Assembly (NCBI RefSeq): GCF_042427585.1
Contig: NZ_JBHMFC010000103.1
Span: forward strand, 1-64,000
Length of the DNA stretch: 64,000 nucleotides
Reading direction: 5' to 3'
From: Pseudalgibacter ostreae
Lineage (GTDB): Bacteria; Bacteroidota; Bacteroidia; Flavobacteriales; Flavobacteriaceae
A model generated the notes under the pieces. The model did no database searches, was not told the DNA's origin, and saw only the letters and a program-made list of their open reading frames with translations. Below, in pieces: positions 44,788-53,598 of the stretch. The position numbers and the translations under genes are program-made. Position 1 is the stretch's first letter. Every line of letters starts with the position of its first letter.

Positions 44788-45543
44788 ATGAAAAAAATTA
44801 CCGCAATTATACCCACGGGAAATGAAATTCACAATATTGAAGCTGTTATAGCTTCTGTTAATTTTGCTGATGAAATACTAGTCGTGGATAGTTTAAGTAC
44901 AGATGGCACTTATGAAAAGGCCCTAGAACTTGGCGCAAAAGTGATTAGGCGTGATTACGAATATTCTGCGTCTCAAAAAAACTGGGCCATCCCTCAAGCA
45001 TCTCATGAATGGATTTTATTGGTAGATGCTGATGAGCGCGTAACCCCAGAACTTAAAAATGAAATAATAGAGCTTCTTAAAAACCCCAAAGAAGGTGTAG
45101 TGGCCTATTGGATTAAAAGATTGAACCACTTTATGGGAGAACCTGTGCATTATAGTGGTTGGCGAAACGATTCGGTAATTCGTTTGTTTAAACGGGATTC
45201 TTGTAAATATCAAGACAAACATGTGCATGCTGAAATTATTGCCAATGGCGCCATTGGAAAGTTAACGAACAAACTATATCATAACACTTATATTACTTTT
45301 GATAAGTATATCGAAAAAATGAACCGTTACGCCACATGGCAAGCTAAGGATTATGACAAAAAAACAGGACAACTAACGCCTTATCATTTTATACTCAAAC
45401 CCTTTTGGGGATTCTTTAAGCATTACGTAGTGCAAAGTGGTTTTAGAGACGGAGTGGTTGGCCTAACCATAGGGTATATTCAAGGTTATGTTATATTTAT
45501 GCGCTATGTAAAATTATGGCTATTAAGAAGAGGCTTGGAATAA
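44788..45543 (+). CDS. WaaE/KdtX-type GT2 glycosyltransferase
   Basis: A 251-residue GT2 with the KdtX/WaaE plan: IIPTGNEIHNIEAVIASV near 7-24, ILVVDSLSTDGT near 30-41, NWAIPQASHEWILLVDADERV with the catalytic DAD motif, and a C-terminal FKHYVVQSGFRDGVVGL. WaaE-type enzymes add glucose to core heptose in enterobacteria. The presence of a GT9 gene next door supports a core-lipid role, but donor and acceptor are unproven. It is the last gene of the run; the decayed region begins soon after. Confidence 0.88.
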   Translation: MKKITAIIPTGNEIHNIEAVIASVNFADEILVVDSLSTDGTYEKALELGAKVIRRDYEYSASQKNWAIPQASHEWILLVDADERVTPELKNEIIELLKNPKEGVVAYWIKRLNHFMGEPVHYSGWRNDSVIRLFKRDSCKYQDKHVHAEIIANGAIGKLTNKLYHNTYITFDKYIEKMNRYATWQAKDYDKKTGQLTPYHFILKPFWGFFKHYVVQSGFRDGVVGLTIGYIQGYVIFMRYVKLWLLRRGLE

Positions 45544-45772
45544 ATTATTTATCTAAAAACAAAGCATCTATCGTTTTTTTGCAGTTTTTCCACGTATAAG
45601 GCTCCACATTTTATATCGGATTTTGAGTAACCCAGCACTCCAAATGACTCTTAGCGATAGGATAAGGAAGTTTCTAAATTTTGAAAGCGAAACGCTACAT
45701 TCAATTATTAGAAATGAAAAAAATTAACAACAGAAAAGAGCACTGTAATCATAATTCAAAACTAGAAATAAA

Positions 45773-46190
45773 ATGAAATATTTAATTTACTGATGATTAT
45801 TTTATCAATGATTGGATCCTGTAAAATGAAATTTTAAATAAAAAGTTAGCTCATAAAAAAGTCACAGAAGCTCATGACAATATCTATTTAGAAAGTGAAA
45901 CGTAGAGTACAACTATAGATTTTATATGTACGATATTGAGTTTATACGAGCAGACAAACTACAATGGAAATGCACATAAGACGATGAAAAAAGAGCAGAT
46001 GAGAATTATCCAACCCTATATCTTAATAGGCATTCGCTTTTATATTTTGGATAAAACAAAGTAATAAATTATTATCCCGACTATTAACCTGAAAAGCAAC
46101 ACCATAAATTGCTTTTTGGTACAGTGCCAATGCAGAATCTTTTTCCGTACTCCAATTGAAGTGGGTTTTGTTTTTTTTAACTCAAATTAA
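45773..46190 (+). pseudogene. Decayed lipoprotein gene (MoaF-like?)
   Basis: Frame-shifted remnant of a secreted protein. ATG at 45773 begins MKYLIY then stops; shifting frame at 45793 gives MIILSMIGSCKMKF with a lipobox, then a stop at 45835. A third frame, 45843-45902, reads KLAHKKVTEAHDNIYLESE. A fourth from about 45902 reads RFYMYDIEFIRADKLQWKC, then a stop, then more beta-type sequence with further stops. The parts together resemble a lipoprotein with a MoaF-like (lipocalin-type) domain, an identification from memory. At least three frameshifts and several stops show it is not translated whole. No transposon is visible. Confidence 0.55.
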
Positions 46191-46196
46191 TGATTG

Positions 46197-47663
46197 TTAG
46201 TTATTAAAAGTCGTATTTTCAATATACATTTCTTTTTCAAATCTTGTTGAAAGCGCTTCTACTTGAAGCGTTTTGTGAGGTTTTAATTTTGAAACATTAG
46301 ATTTCGTTGTAACGCCCCTAATATCATCAAGTGCCGCTTTTAAAACCACTTCGTTTTCATCTCCAAACGCTTTAATACTATTCCAATACTGTGCTTCTTC
46401 CACCTCAATATCTGGGTTAAATCCTTGAGTATAATCACTTTCACCGTTTTTATTAAAAATCTGAAAAACGATAGGCTGCATCGCTTTTGTATGGGTTGGA
46501 TTTGCCAATTGTCGGCCTTGGAAATCTGTCGCTGGTGTATCATATAATGTTATAGATCCCACATTTTTACCATAAGTTGTAGTACCTACTAATTTTACAG
46601 AAGGCATATAGGGTTTTAATCCATTAATAACCATCTCACTAGCCGATGCCGTGTCATCAGAAGTTAAAATATATAGGCCTTCTAGCATATTCAACCTGTT
46701 AATCTCCTCTACTCCTATTTTGACATCATTGGTATCAAAAACCTGTAATTGGTTCGAAAAATGATACGCATGATTTTCGTTAGTATGTTTATCGTTAAAT
46801 TTTAAAATTGCAAAAGGATCTGTTCCTGCATCGGCATAAATCATGCTTGATAAATAAGCAGATGTTAAGACCGACCCGCCTCCATTTAACCTTAGATCAA
46901 GCACCAAAATATTTATATTTTCATTTTTAAAAACCGAAAAAGCCGCGTTAAGCTCATCGTGATACGCTGTTCTAAAACTGTTATATACCAAATACCCCAC
47001 TTTTTTTCCATTTATATTAGGAAACACTTTCGTTACATGTACGGGGTTTTCAGAAAGCACCACAGATGCGATGGTTTTATCAGCCAGAGGACTAAACACA
47101 CCATTGTTTTCAGAAACAAAAGATAAGGTTACACTTTCGTTTGATAAATGAGTTGCAAGATCATTCAAGTTATTTATATTTAAAACACTACCATTTATAG
47201 CATTTATAAGATCCCCTCTTTTAATACTGGCCTTACTACCTGGGGAATGGTTCGCAACGTATTTGACAAACAAAACAACGTCACCATTTGCATGGGTTTG
47301 AATGGCTTGAAATTTTAAACCAAAAGATTTTGAAATCCCTTGAAACTGCTGTTGCAAAGCGATATAATCTTCTACAAACCAAGAAAAACGATCGGTTTCG
47401 GCATATTGAAACCTTAAACTATTAAATAGCGCTTTAGGAGAATCAAATTGATTTAAGTACGCTTCATAAGCATCTGTATCATCATCTTTAGTATCTGAAA
47501 GTTCTGGAACTTCCAATTGCCAATTGTACCACGAATTCATGCCTTTCCAAACAAAATCGTTTATTGAGCTGTTAGTCGACGGATGATCATCGTTATCTTT
47601 ATAACAACTGGTTATAAAAAAAGTGAGACATAAAATTACAAATGGAGCTTTAAAATTTTTCAA
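46197..47663 (-). CDS. S41-family C-terminal processing peptidase lipoprotein
   Basis: A 488-residue lipoprotein (lipobox ITSC, Cys about residue 20, followed by YKDND). A PDZ domain lies at about 105-175, then the S41 protease domain. The Ser/Lys dyad is Ser342 in DTASASEM and Lys366 in TYGKNVG, 24 residues apart as usual for the family. The GGGS of LRLNGGGSV is the oxyanion region. Tsp-like proteases of this type trim or degrade periplasmic proteins; target unknown. It is divergent from the ECF operon, with about 240 bases between. Confidence 0.9.
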   Translation of the reverse strand: MKNFKAPFVILCLTFFITSCYKDNDDHPSTNSSINDFVWKGMNSWYNWQLEVPELSDTKDDDTDAYEAYLNQFDSPKALFNSLRFQYAETDRFSWFVEDYIALQQQFQGISKSFGLKFQAIQTHANGDVVLFVKYVANHSPGSKASIKRGDLINAINGSVLNINNLNDLATHLSNESVTLSFVSENNGVFSPLADKTIASVVLSENPVHVTKVFPNINGKKVGYLVYNSFRTAYHDELNAAFSVFKNENINILVLDLRLNGGGSVLTSAYLSSMIYADAGTDPFAILKFNDKHTNENHAYHFSNQLQVFDTNDVKIGVEEINRLNMLEGLYILTSDDTASASEMVINGLKPYMPSVKLVGTTTYGKNVGSITLYDTPATDFQGRQLANPTHTKAMQPIVFQIFNKNGESDYTQGFNPDIEVEEAQYWNSIKAFGDENEVVLKAALDDIRGVTTKSNVSKLKPHKTLQVEALSTRFEKEMYIENTTFNN

Positions 47664-47788
47664 GGGACGTTTTATTATAAGTAATCTATAAAACCTTAAA
47701 TTTACTTACAATTTTTTGTAATAAAAAAATAAATAAAACATTTGTTACGCTCTCAAATCAGAATAAAACAACCACTATGGGGGAGCTA

Positions 47789-47796
47789 TACTTTTG
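47789..47796 (+). promoter_or_regulatory. -7 box TACTTTTG upstream of the ECF sigma gene
   Basis: Perfect TAnnTTTG on the plus strand, 107 bases before the ATG at 47904. No -33 TTG at the expected distance; an ECF-type autoregulatory promoter in the same gap is possible but was not identified. Confidence 0.35.
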
Positions 47797-47903
47797 ATAA
47801 ATAAGTCCAAAAAGTAAAATTCAGGAATTTAAGTGGGTTTTTAATGTAACAAAACAGAAAAGCAGTCGTCTTAATAACAAATAGCCGTTATACGCTTTTT
47901 TAA

Positions 47904-48425
47904 ATGCAACCAAAAATGACTCCAATAGAGTTTTTAAATAAGGTAGCTCCTTTTAAAGATAAGGTGTTTCGCTTAGCAAAGCGATTACTGGTTTCTAAAG
48001 AAGAAGCTGAAGATGCCACCCAGGAGATTCTGTTGAAATTATGGAACAATAAAACCAAAATTGAAACCTATAAAAATTTAGAAGCATTCTCTATGACGAT
48101 GACAAGAAATTTTTGTTTTGATAAATTAAAATCGAAACAAACACATAACCTAAAAATTATCCATAGTAATTATGAAGACAAAAGCACTCCATTGGGAAAG
48201 CAAGTAGAGTTAAATGACAGTATAAATTGGGTAGAAAAAATAATAGAAACATTACCAGAACAGCAAAAAACGATTATTCAACTTAGAGATATAGAAGCTT
48301 ATAGTTATAACGAAATAGCCGAAATACTGGAAATGACTAATACAGCAGTGCGTGTTGCCCTATCGAGAGCAAGAAAAACCATTCGTGAAAAACTGATTAA
48401 CATCCACAATTATGGAATTAAATAA
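47904..48425 (+). CDS. ECF RNA polymerase sigma factor
   Basis: A 173-residue sigma-70 factor of the extracytoplasmic-function group. Region 2 is visible as FRLAKRLLVSKEEAEDATQ near 20-38 and region 4 as LPEQQKTIIQLRDIEAYS plus NTAVRVALSRARKTI. It recruits RNA polymerase to an envelope-stress or similar regulon, under control of the anti-sigma-like gene downstream, whose start overlaps this stop by 14 bases. The promoter motif it recognises is unknown. Confidence 0.92.
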   Translation: MQPKMTPIEFLNKVAPFKDKVFRLAKRLLVSKEEAEDATQEILLKLWNNKTKIETYKNLEAFSMTMTRNFCFDKLKSKQTHNLKIIHSNYEDKSTPLGKQVELNDSINWVEKIIETLPEQQKTIIQLRDIEAYSYNEIAEILEMTNTAVRVALSRARKTIREKLINIHNYGIK

Positions 48426-48891
48426 TATAGAAGTATTAGTAGAAAAATACGAAAATGGAAAAACAAACTTGAATGAAGAACAGCAATTAAAAATTTACTT
48501 TTCTCAAGAAAATATTGCGCCCCATCTAGAGGCATACCGTATTATGTTTACTTATTTTAGAGAAAACAAACAAGAGCAATTTACTAAAGCCCCACGATTT
48601 AGCACAAGAAAAAGTCGTTTTTACAAATGGATTCCCGTAGCAGCAGCCCTCCTTATATTAATGGGGATTTACTATACAAAGACAGTAAACAACAATGATT
48701 TAGGAACTTTTAACGATCCAGAAATAGCTTTAATAGAAGTCTCCAAATCCCTAGAAATGATTTCCGAACACTTTAATAAAGGGGCAGCCACTGTAGGATA
48801 CCTTGAAGAAGTAAATAGAGGCACAGCTACTCTTGGGTATCTTAATGAAATTGAAAACACCGTACGCATCATTTTTAAACCTTATAACTAA
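48412..48891 (+). CDS. Anti-sigma-factor-like membrane protein
   Basis: A 159-residue protein with a cytoplasmic N-terminal part (residues 1-68), one membrane helix at about 73-90 (WIPVAAALLILMGIYY) and an outer part. It lacks a zinc-binding HxxxCxxC signature, but position and topology match the anti-sigma genes of Bacteroidota ECF operons. The C-terminal part holds an imperfect repeat, AATVGYLEEVNRG then TATLGYLNEIENT. It overlaps the ECF gene by 14 bases, and the next gene starts seven bases after its stop. That it binds the ECF factor is inferred from context. Confidence 0.75.
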   Translation: MELNNIEVLVEKYENGKTNLNEEQQLKIYFSQENIAPHLEAYRIMFTYFRENKQEQFTKAPRFSTRKSRFYKWIPVAAALLILMGIYYTKTVNNNDLGTFNDPEIALIEVSKSLEMISEHFNKGAATVGYLEEVNRGTATLGYLNEIENTVRIIFKPYN

Positions 48892-48898
48892 AAGCAAA

Positions 48899-49483
48899 AT
48901 GAAAATAATATTAAATATAAAACCAATGAAGAAAAAATCTATATTAATTATAATGGCCCTTATTTTACTTCCAGTAACGGGTATGGCACAGAATATTTTT
49001 GACAAGTATAGCGACGATACCAATGTTACCTACGTGTCCATCAAGCCAAAAATGTTTCAAATGATTGCTAAAATAGGTATAGATACTGAAGATGCCGAAG
49101 CCATGGCATATATGGACATGGTAAAAAGCATTACCAGTTTTAAGACCATCGTTACCGATAATAAAAGTATTTCTGAAGATATTGCAAAGTGGGTTAAATC
49201 CTCATCAAACACTTTAGAAGAGTTAATGGAAGTAAAAGATGAAGGCTCGGAAGTAAAATTTTATGTAAAAGAAGGTAAAGATAGCGACCATGTAAAGGAG
49301 CTGCTCATTTTTGTAAATGGTATGGACAAGATTTTAAAAGAATCTGTTGAAGTTGACGGTAAACAAAGAAAAATAGAAACTGTAATCGTCTCGTTAACGG
49401 GTGACATAAATTTAAATGAAATATCAAAGCTCACCGATAAAATGAACATTCCCGGAGGGAAGCATTTGGGCAAAAAGAAATAG
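48899..49483 (+). CDS. DUF4252 exported protein
   Basis: A 194-residue protein with a Sec signal peptide in residues 10-31 (MKKKSILIIMALILLPVTGMAQ cleaved after GMAQ); a start at 48926 would give that peptide directly and is equally plausible. A longer frame from 48833 overlaps the anti-sigma gene and was rejected. The mature domain (FDKYSDDTNVTYVSIKPKM and SEDIAKWVKSSSNTLEELM) is DUF4252, commonly in operon with ECF sigma factors in Bacteroidota, function unknown. A terminator follows. Confidence 0.84.
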   Translation: MKIILNIKPMKKKSILIIMALILLPVTGMAQNIFDKYSDDTNVTYVSIKPKMFQMIAKIGIDTEDAEAMAYMDMVKSITSFKTIVTDNKSISEDIAKWVKSSSNTLEELMEVKDEGSEVKFYVKEGKDSDHVKELLIFVNGMDKILKESVEVDGKQRKIETVIVSLTGDINLNEISKLTDKMNIPGGKHLGKKK

Positions 49484-49500
49484 CTAAATATCTGTTCACT

Positions 49501-49536
49501 AAAAAAGGTCTTTCATTAATTTTGAAAGACCTTTTT
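49501..49536 (+). terminator. Intrinsic terminator of the ECF operon
   Basis: Arms AAGGTCTTTCA (49505-49515) and TGAAAGACCTT (49522-49532) with T-rich sequence after the second arm and A-rich sequence before the first. It may work in both directions. Confidence 0.85.
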
Positions 49537-49565
49537 CTATTTTTTTTTATGAAAGCAAATTAATA

Positions 49566-49757
49566 TTACTCCTCCGTATCCACCTTATCGTTTTCACTAG
49601 ATTTGGTTACCATATATATATTTAACACAAAAGTAATGAGCATAATACTAAGTACGGTTAGAACTATAAAATTATCTAAAACACCCAAAATACCTGTAAT
49701 AAATATGCAGGCTATAATACATCCACAAAGAATTAGAGATTGAGTGTCGTTTAACAT
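49566..49757 (-). CDS. Small two-helix membrane protein
   Basis: A 63-residue protein with two hydrophobic helices (about 8-28 and 30-50) and an acidic C-terminus (SSENDKVDTEE). Family not recognised. It begins nine bases after the purB stop on the same strand, so it is probably cotranscribed with purB. Codon use is like its neighbours, and the ordered helix-charge layout favours a real gene. Function unknown. Confidence 0.6.
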   Translation of the reverse strand: MLNDTQSLILCGCIIACIFITGILGVLDNFIVLTVLSIMLITFVLNIYMVTKSSENDKVDTEE

Positions 49758-49766
49758 AATTTAAAT

Positions 49767-51110
49767 TTATATTCCTGTATAATTACTAGGCGTAATACGT
49801 TTTAATTCTTCTTTTATGGTGTTCGAAACCTCTAAAGTATCGATAAAATTTGAAATAGACCTTTGGTTTATTTTCTCATTGGTTCTTGTTAAGCCTTTTA
49901 AAGCCTCGTATGGATTAGGATACCCCTCACGACGAAGAATCGTTTGAATGGCTTCTGCTACCACTGCCCAATTGTTTTCTAAGTCTTCGGCAAACTTGCT
50001 CTCATTCAACAATAATTTCCCCAAGCCCTTTAGGGTAGATTTAAACCCGATTATCGTATGTCCAAAAGGAACGCCAACATTTCTTAAAACAGTACTGTCC
50101 GTTAAGTCGCGTTGTAATCTTGAAAGTGGAAGCTTAGCGGAAAGGTGTTCGAAAACAGCATTTGCAATACCTAAGTTTCCTTCACTATTTTCAAAATCAA
50201 TCGGATTTACTTTATGTGGCATAGCAGAACTGCCTACTTCACCAGCTTTTATTTTTTGTTTAAAATAATCCATAGACACATAGGTCCAGAGGTCTCTATT
50301 TAAATCAATAATAATGGTATTAATACGCTTTAAGGTATCAAATAAAGCGGCCATATGGTCATAATGTTCTATTTGTGTGGTAGGAAACGAGTGGTACAAC
50401 CCCAAGTTACCTTTTACAAACGTACCACCAAATGCTTTCCAATCAATATGCGGATAAGCCACATGATGTGCATTAAAATTTCCTGTAGCACCACCAAATT
50501 TTGCAGCATTAGGTATAGCGTTAAGTAAATTAAACTGCTCTTCCAAACGCACAGCAAACACCTCAATCTCTTTACCCAATCGTGTAGGAGAGGCTGGTTG
50601 CCCGTGGGTTCGGGCTAACATAGAAATTGTTGCCCAGTCTCTAGATAAGGTTTTTATTTTATCCAAAAGAATTGAATATTCTGGAATATACACCTCATGT
50701 ATCGCTTCCTTAATACTTAAGGGAATAGCAGTATTGTTAATATCTTGAGAAGTCAATCCAAAATGGATAAATTCTTTATATTTTGATAAATTTAAAGCAT
50801 CAAACTTTTCTTTTATAAAATATTCTACTGCCTTAACATCATGGTTGGTAACACTTTCTATTTTTTTTATAGCAAGTGCATCTTCCGAAGAAAAATTTTT
50901 ATATATCGCTCTCAAATCATCAAAACGATCTTTAGGGACAGATTCCAGCTGTGGTAAAGGGATTTCGCAAAGTGCGATAAAATACTCAACCTCAACTAAA
51001 ACACGATATTTAATTAAAGCTTCCTCTGAGAAATATGGAGCTAATTCGTTTACTTTATTCCTGTAACGGCCATCAATTGGTGAAATGGCACTTAGTGATG
51101 ATAATGGCAT
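49767..51110 (-). CDS. purB: Adenylosuccinate lyase
   Basis: A 447-residue lyase of the fumarase/argininosuccinate lyase superfamily, acting twice in purine synthesis (on SAICAR and adenylosuccinate). The superfamily signature is visible as GSSAMPHKVNPIDFENSEG near 293-311, with the catalytic histidine in ARTHGQPASPTRLGKE near 167 and LTSQDINNTA near 118. Length is standard. It is followed closely by the small membrane protein gene. Start MPLSSLSAISPIDGRYR matches the usual N-terminus. Confidence 0.96.
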   Translation of the reverse strand: MPLSSLSAISPIDGRYRNKVNELAPYFSEEALIKYRVLVEVEYFIALCEIPLPQLESVPKDRFDDLRAIYKNFSSEDALAIKKIESVTNHDVKAVEYFIKEKFDALNLSKYKEFIHFGLTSQDINNTAIPLSIKEAIHEVYIPEYSILLDKIKTLSRDWATISMLARTHGQPASPTRLGKEIEVFAVRLEEQFNLLNAIPNAAKFGGATGNFNAHHVAYPHIDWKAFGGTFVKGNLGLYHSFPTTQIEHYDHMAALFDTLKRINTIIIDLNRDLWTYVSMDYFKQKIKAGEVGSSAMPHKVNPIDFENSEGNLGIANAVFEHLSAKLPLSRLQRDLTDSTVLRNVGVPFGHTIIGFKSTLKGLGKLLLNESKFAEDLENNWAVVAEAIQTILRREGYPNPYEALKGLTRTNEKINQRSISNFIDTLEVSNTIKEELKRITPSNYTGI

Positions 51111-51449
51111 TTTAATTTTGTTTTTTTAGAAGCTGTAAATATAGCTTTTTTACACGGAAGACAGAGAATGAAAGCATGAAGTTTTTCCTGCCAATAAAAA
51201 TCAAGTCTCTTATATCTGTCTTAAAATACGGCATGTTATAGCCCTAAAACCATAACGTAGCTTTTAAAAACTTGCGTTTAGAAAAGCGAAGCCCTGCATG
51301 GGGCCACTCGTTTATCGGCTTAGCTTAAATGTTTTCTATATATGTGTGTTTATTTAATTTAATTCCTCTTATACGGGTTTTGTAGTTAAATGAAATTAGT
51401 ATTTTTATACTATAAATTAAAAAAACCATAGAGGAGTAAAAAGAAATAG
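51111..51449. other. Divergent intergenic stretch, no gene seen
   Basis: 339 bases between purB (leftward) and the haem-binding gene (rightward). It must carry both promoters, but no clear TAnnTTTG box was identified, and no open frame, RNA or repeat stands out. Confidence 0.55.
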
Positions 51450-51923
51450 ATGAAAACACTTAAAAGACTCGTATTCTTTTTAATTATAATCCTTTTAATA
51501 GCACAGTTTTTCAATCCCAAAAAAAACCAAGGTAATCTAAAATCTTTAGAGTATTTCTATGAAGATACAACCCCTCCAGAACACGTAAAAATCATACTTA
51601 AAAAAAATTGCACGAATTGCCATAGCAATGTAACACATTACCCTTGGTATAGTACCCTAACACCTCTAAATTTTTGGATTGCAAAACACGTAAAAGAGGG
51701 GAAAAACCATTTTAATATGTCCAATTGGCAAGGAAATGCGACCAAAAGAAAAGCCCAAAAATTTGAAGCATTAATTAAAATGTTTAAAACAAAGCAGATG
51801 CCCTTACCCCCCTACACATGGTACCATAATCAGGCAAAGCTAAATGACACCGATATAAAAGAAGTTGTAAATTGGGCTAAATTAGTACGACTAAAATATG
51901 GTTTAGAACCTATGCCGGAATAA
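51450..51923 (+). CDS. Haem-binding domain protein (CxxCH)
   Basis: A 157-residue protein with an N-terminal membrane anchor or signal (RLVFFLIIILLIAQFF, residues 6-21) and a single c-type haem motif CTNCH at residues 54-58, inside the Haem_bd domain (HVKIILKKNC, then NVTHYPWYSTLTPLNFW). Further conserved residues such as KHVKEGKNHFN (about 75-90) follow. Proteins of this kind sit on the outer face of the inner membrane and are probably haem-binding or redox sensing. It has its own transcription unit; the next gene is a glycosyltransferase on the same strand after 92 bases. Confidence 0.87.
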   Translation: MKTLKRLVFFLIIILLIAQFFNPKKNQGNLKSLEYFYEDTTPPEHVKIILKKNCTNCHSNVTHYPWYSTLTPLNFWIAKHVKEGKNHFNMSNWQGNATKRKAQKFEALIKMFKTKQMPLPPYTWYHNQAKLNDTDIKEVVNWAKLVRLKYGLEPMPE

Positions 51924-52015
51924 CTTTGATGCCTTTAAAGTAAAAATTATAACTAAAACATTTGCTACCACTTGTTTCGGAGTTTATATTTTAACAAAAA
52001 AATACTATTTCGTTT

Positions 52016-53260
52016 ATGAATAAACATTTATTGGTTATCGGTTTTGTTTGGCCAGAGCCTAAAAGCTCTGCTGCTGGAAGTAGAATGATGCAATTGCTTT
52101 TGGCCTTTCAAGCCCAAGAGTACCACATTACATTTGCTAGTCCCTGTGCTAAAAGCGAAAATGCTTTTAATCTGGAAGATATTGGCATCACACAAGCTTC
52201 TATTACTTTAAACGATTACAGCTTTGATGAATTTATAAAAAAATTAGATCCAAGCGTAGTGCTTTTCGATCGCTTTATGATGGAAGAGCAGTTTGGCTGG
52301 CGTGTAGCAGCACAATGCCCAAATGCGTTTCGGGTTTTAGATACCGAAGACTTGCATAGTTTACGCAAAGGCAGACATCAAGCTTTTAAAGATAAAAAAA
52401 ACTTTGATGATGCTTATTTATTCAACGACACTGCAAAACGGGAAATAGCTAGTATTTACAGATGTGACTTGAGTTTGATAATTTCTGAAGCTGAAATGGC
52501 CCTACTAATAAATCGGTTCAAAATAGACAAATCTTTATTGTTCTACTTGCCTTTTATGTTAGACAGAATTCCTGAGCACGCTATTGCCCAACTTCCAAAA
52601 TTTAAGGAACGCCAGAACTTTATCAGTATTGGTAATTTTTTACACGAGCCCAATTACAATGCGGTATTATATTTAAAAGACCGCATATGGCCGCTTCTGC
52701 GCAAGCAATTACCTAAAGTAAGCTTAAATATTTATGGCGCTTACGCCTCACAAAAAGTAAATCAGCTACATAATGAAAAGGACGGTTTTCTAATAAAAGG
52801 TTTTGCAGATAATGCGCATAAAGTCATGCAAGAAGCTAAGGTGTGCCTTGCTCCTATTAGGTTTGGAGCTGGCTTAAAAGGCAAATTAGTAGATGCTATG
52901 CAAAACGGAACGCCTAGTGTTACTACAAATATTGGAGCAGAAGGCCTTTATGGACATACAGAACCCAATGGTTTTATTGAGGATAACACGGAGGAATTTG
53001 TTAATAAAGCAGTTCTATTATATCAAAATGAAACACTTTGGAATACCTGTCGCGACTATGGTTTTAAAACCGTTAATAAACGTTTCGATAAAATATCGCT
53101 TCAAAAACAATTATTTAATAGGATAACAGAAATATCCCAACACCTAAAGACGCACAGAACACACAATTTTATAGGTCAAATGCTCCAACATCATACCATG
53201 CAAAGCACAAAGTTTATGAGTAAATGGATTGAAGCCAAAAATGCTGACTACAAAAAATAG
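52016..53260 (+). CDS. GT4-type glycosyltransferase
   Basis: A 414-residue GT-B enzyme. The N-terminal half begins LLVIGFVWPEPKSSAAG and contains SVVLFDRFMMEEQFGW; the C-terminal half has FISIGNFLHEPNYNAVLYLK near 203 and the donor-site segment APIRFGAGLKGKLVDAMQNG near 280, where the Glu of the usual E-x7-E motif is not evident. A role in surface glycan or a similar process is inferred from family; substrate unknown. It is followed by a 338-base gap with a GTTTTCA/TGAAAAC inverted repeat but no T-run. Confidence 0.82.
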   Translation: MNKHLLVIGFVWPEPKSSAAGSRMMQLLLAFQAQEYHITFASPCAKSENAFNLEDIGITQASITLNDYSFDEFIKKLDPSVVLFDRFMMEEQFGWRVAAQCPNAFRVLDTEDLHSLRKGRHQAFKDKKNFDDAYLFNDTAKREIASIYRCDLSLIISEAEMALLINRFKIDKSLLFYLPFMLDRIPEHAIAQLPKFKERQNFISIGNFLHEPNYNAVLYLKDRIWPLLRKQLPKVSLNIYGAYASQKVNQLHNEKDGFLIKGFADNAHKVMQEAKVCLAPIRFGAGLKGKLVDAMQNGTPSVTTNIGAEGLYGHTEPNGFIEDNTEEFVNKAVLLYQNETLWNTCRDYGFKTVNKRFDKISLQKQLFNRITEISQHLKTHRTHNFIGQMLQHHTMQSTKFMSKWIEAKNADYKK

Positions 53261-53598
53261 GGTTTTGGTCGTTTTCAACCTATTATGAAAACTATAGTTC
53301 TGAAAACGAGATAAAGATTACTAACAAATACCGTCGTCTAAAACTACACCTAAAACACCAACTGCTTAATTATAAAACACATACAAAACCTTAGCGTATT
53401 TATACATGGCAGATATGATAAATTGATATCCCCTTTAAATCTTAGAAATGATAGACGGAGCGCCTCTTTAAACGAACGGTGTTTTTAATGCCGATGAATA
53501 TTAGTTTGTGGTAGTCCTTATTGATAATTCTGGAAATGCCCAGATATTTAAAGGCTGTTTTAGTTTAATTAGAGCATGAGCCCTTCTGCCCCCATGCT
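53261..53598. other. Convergent intergenic stretch, no gene seen
   Basis: 338 bases between two convergent genes. CGTTTTCA (53270-53277) is complementary to TGAAAACG (53301-53308) and TGAAAAC at 53286-53292 repeats the arm, so a hairpin could form, but there is no T-run. No coding frame is visible. Confidence 0.5.
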
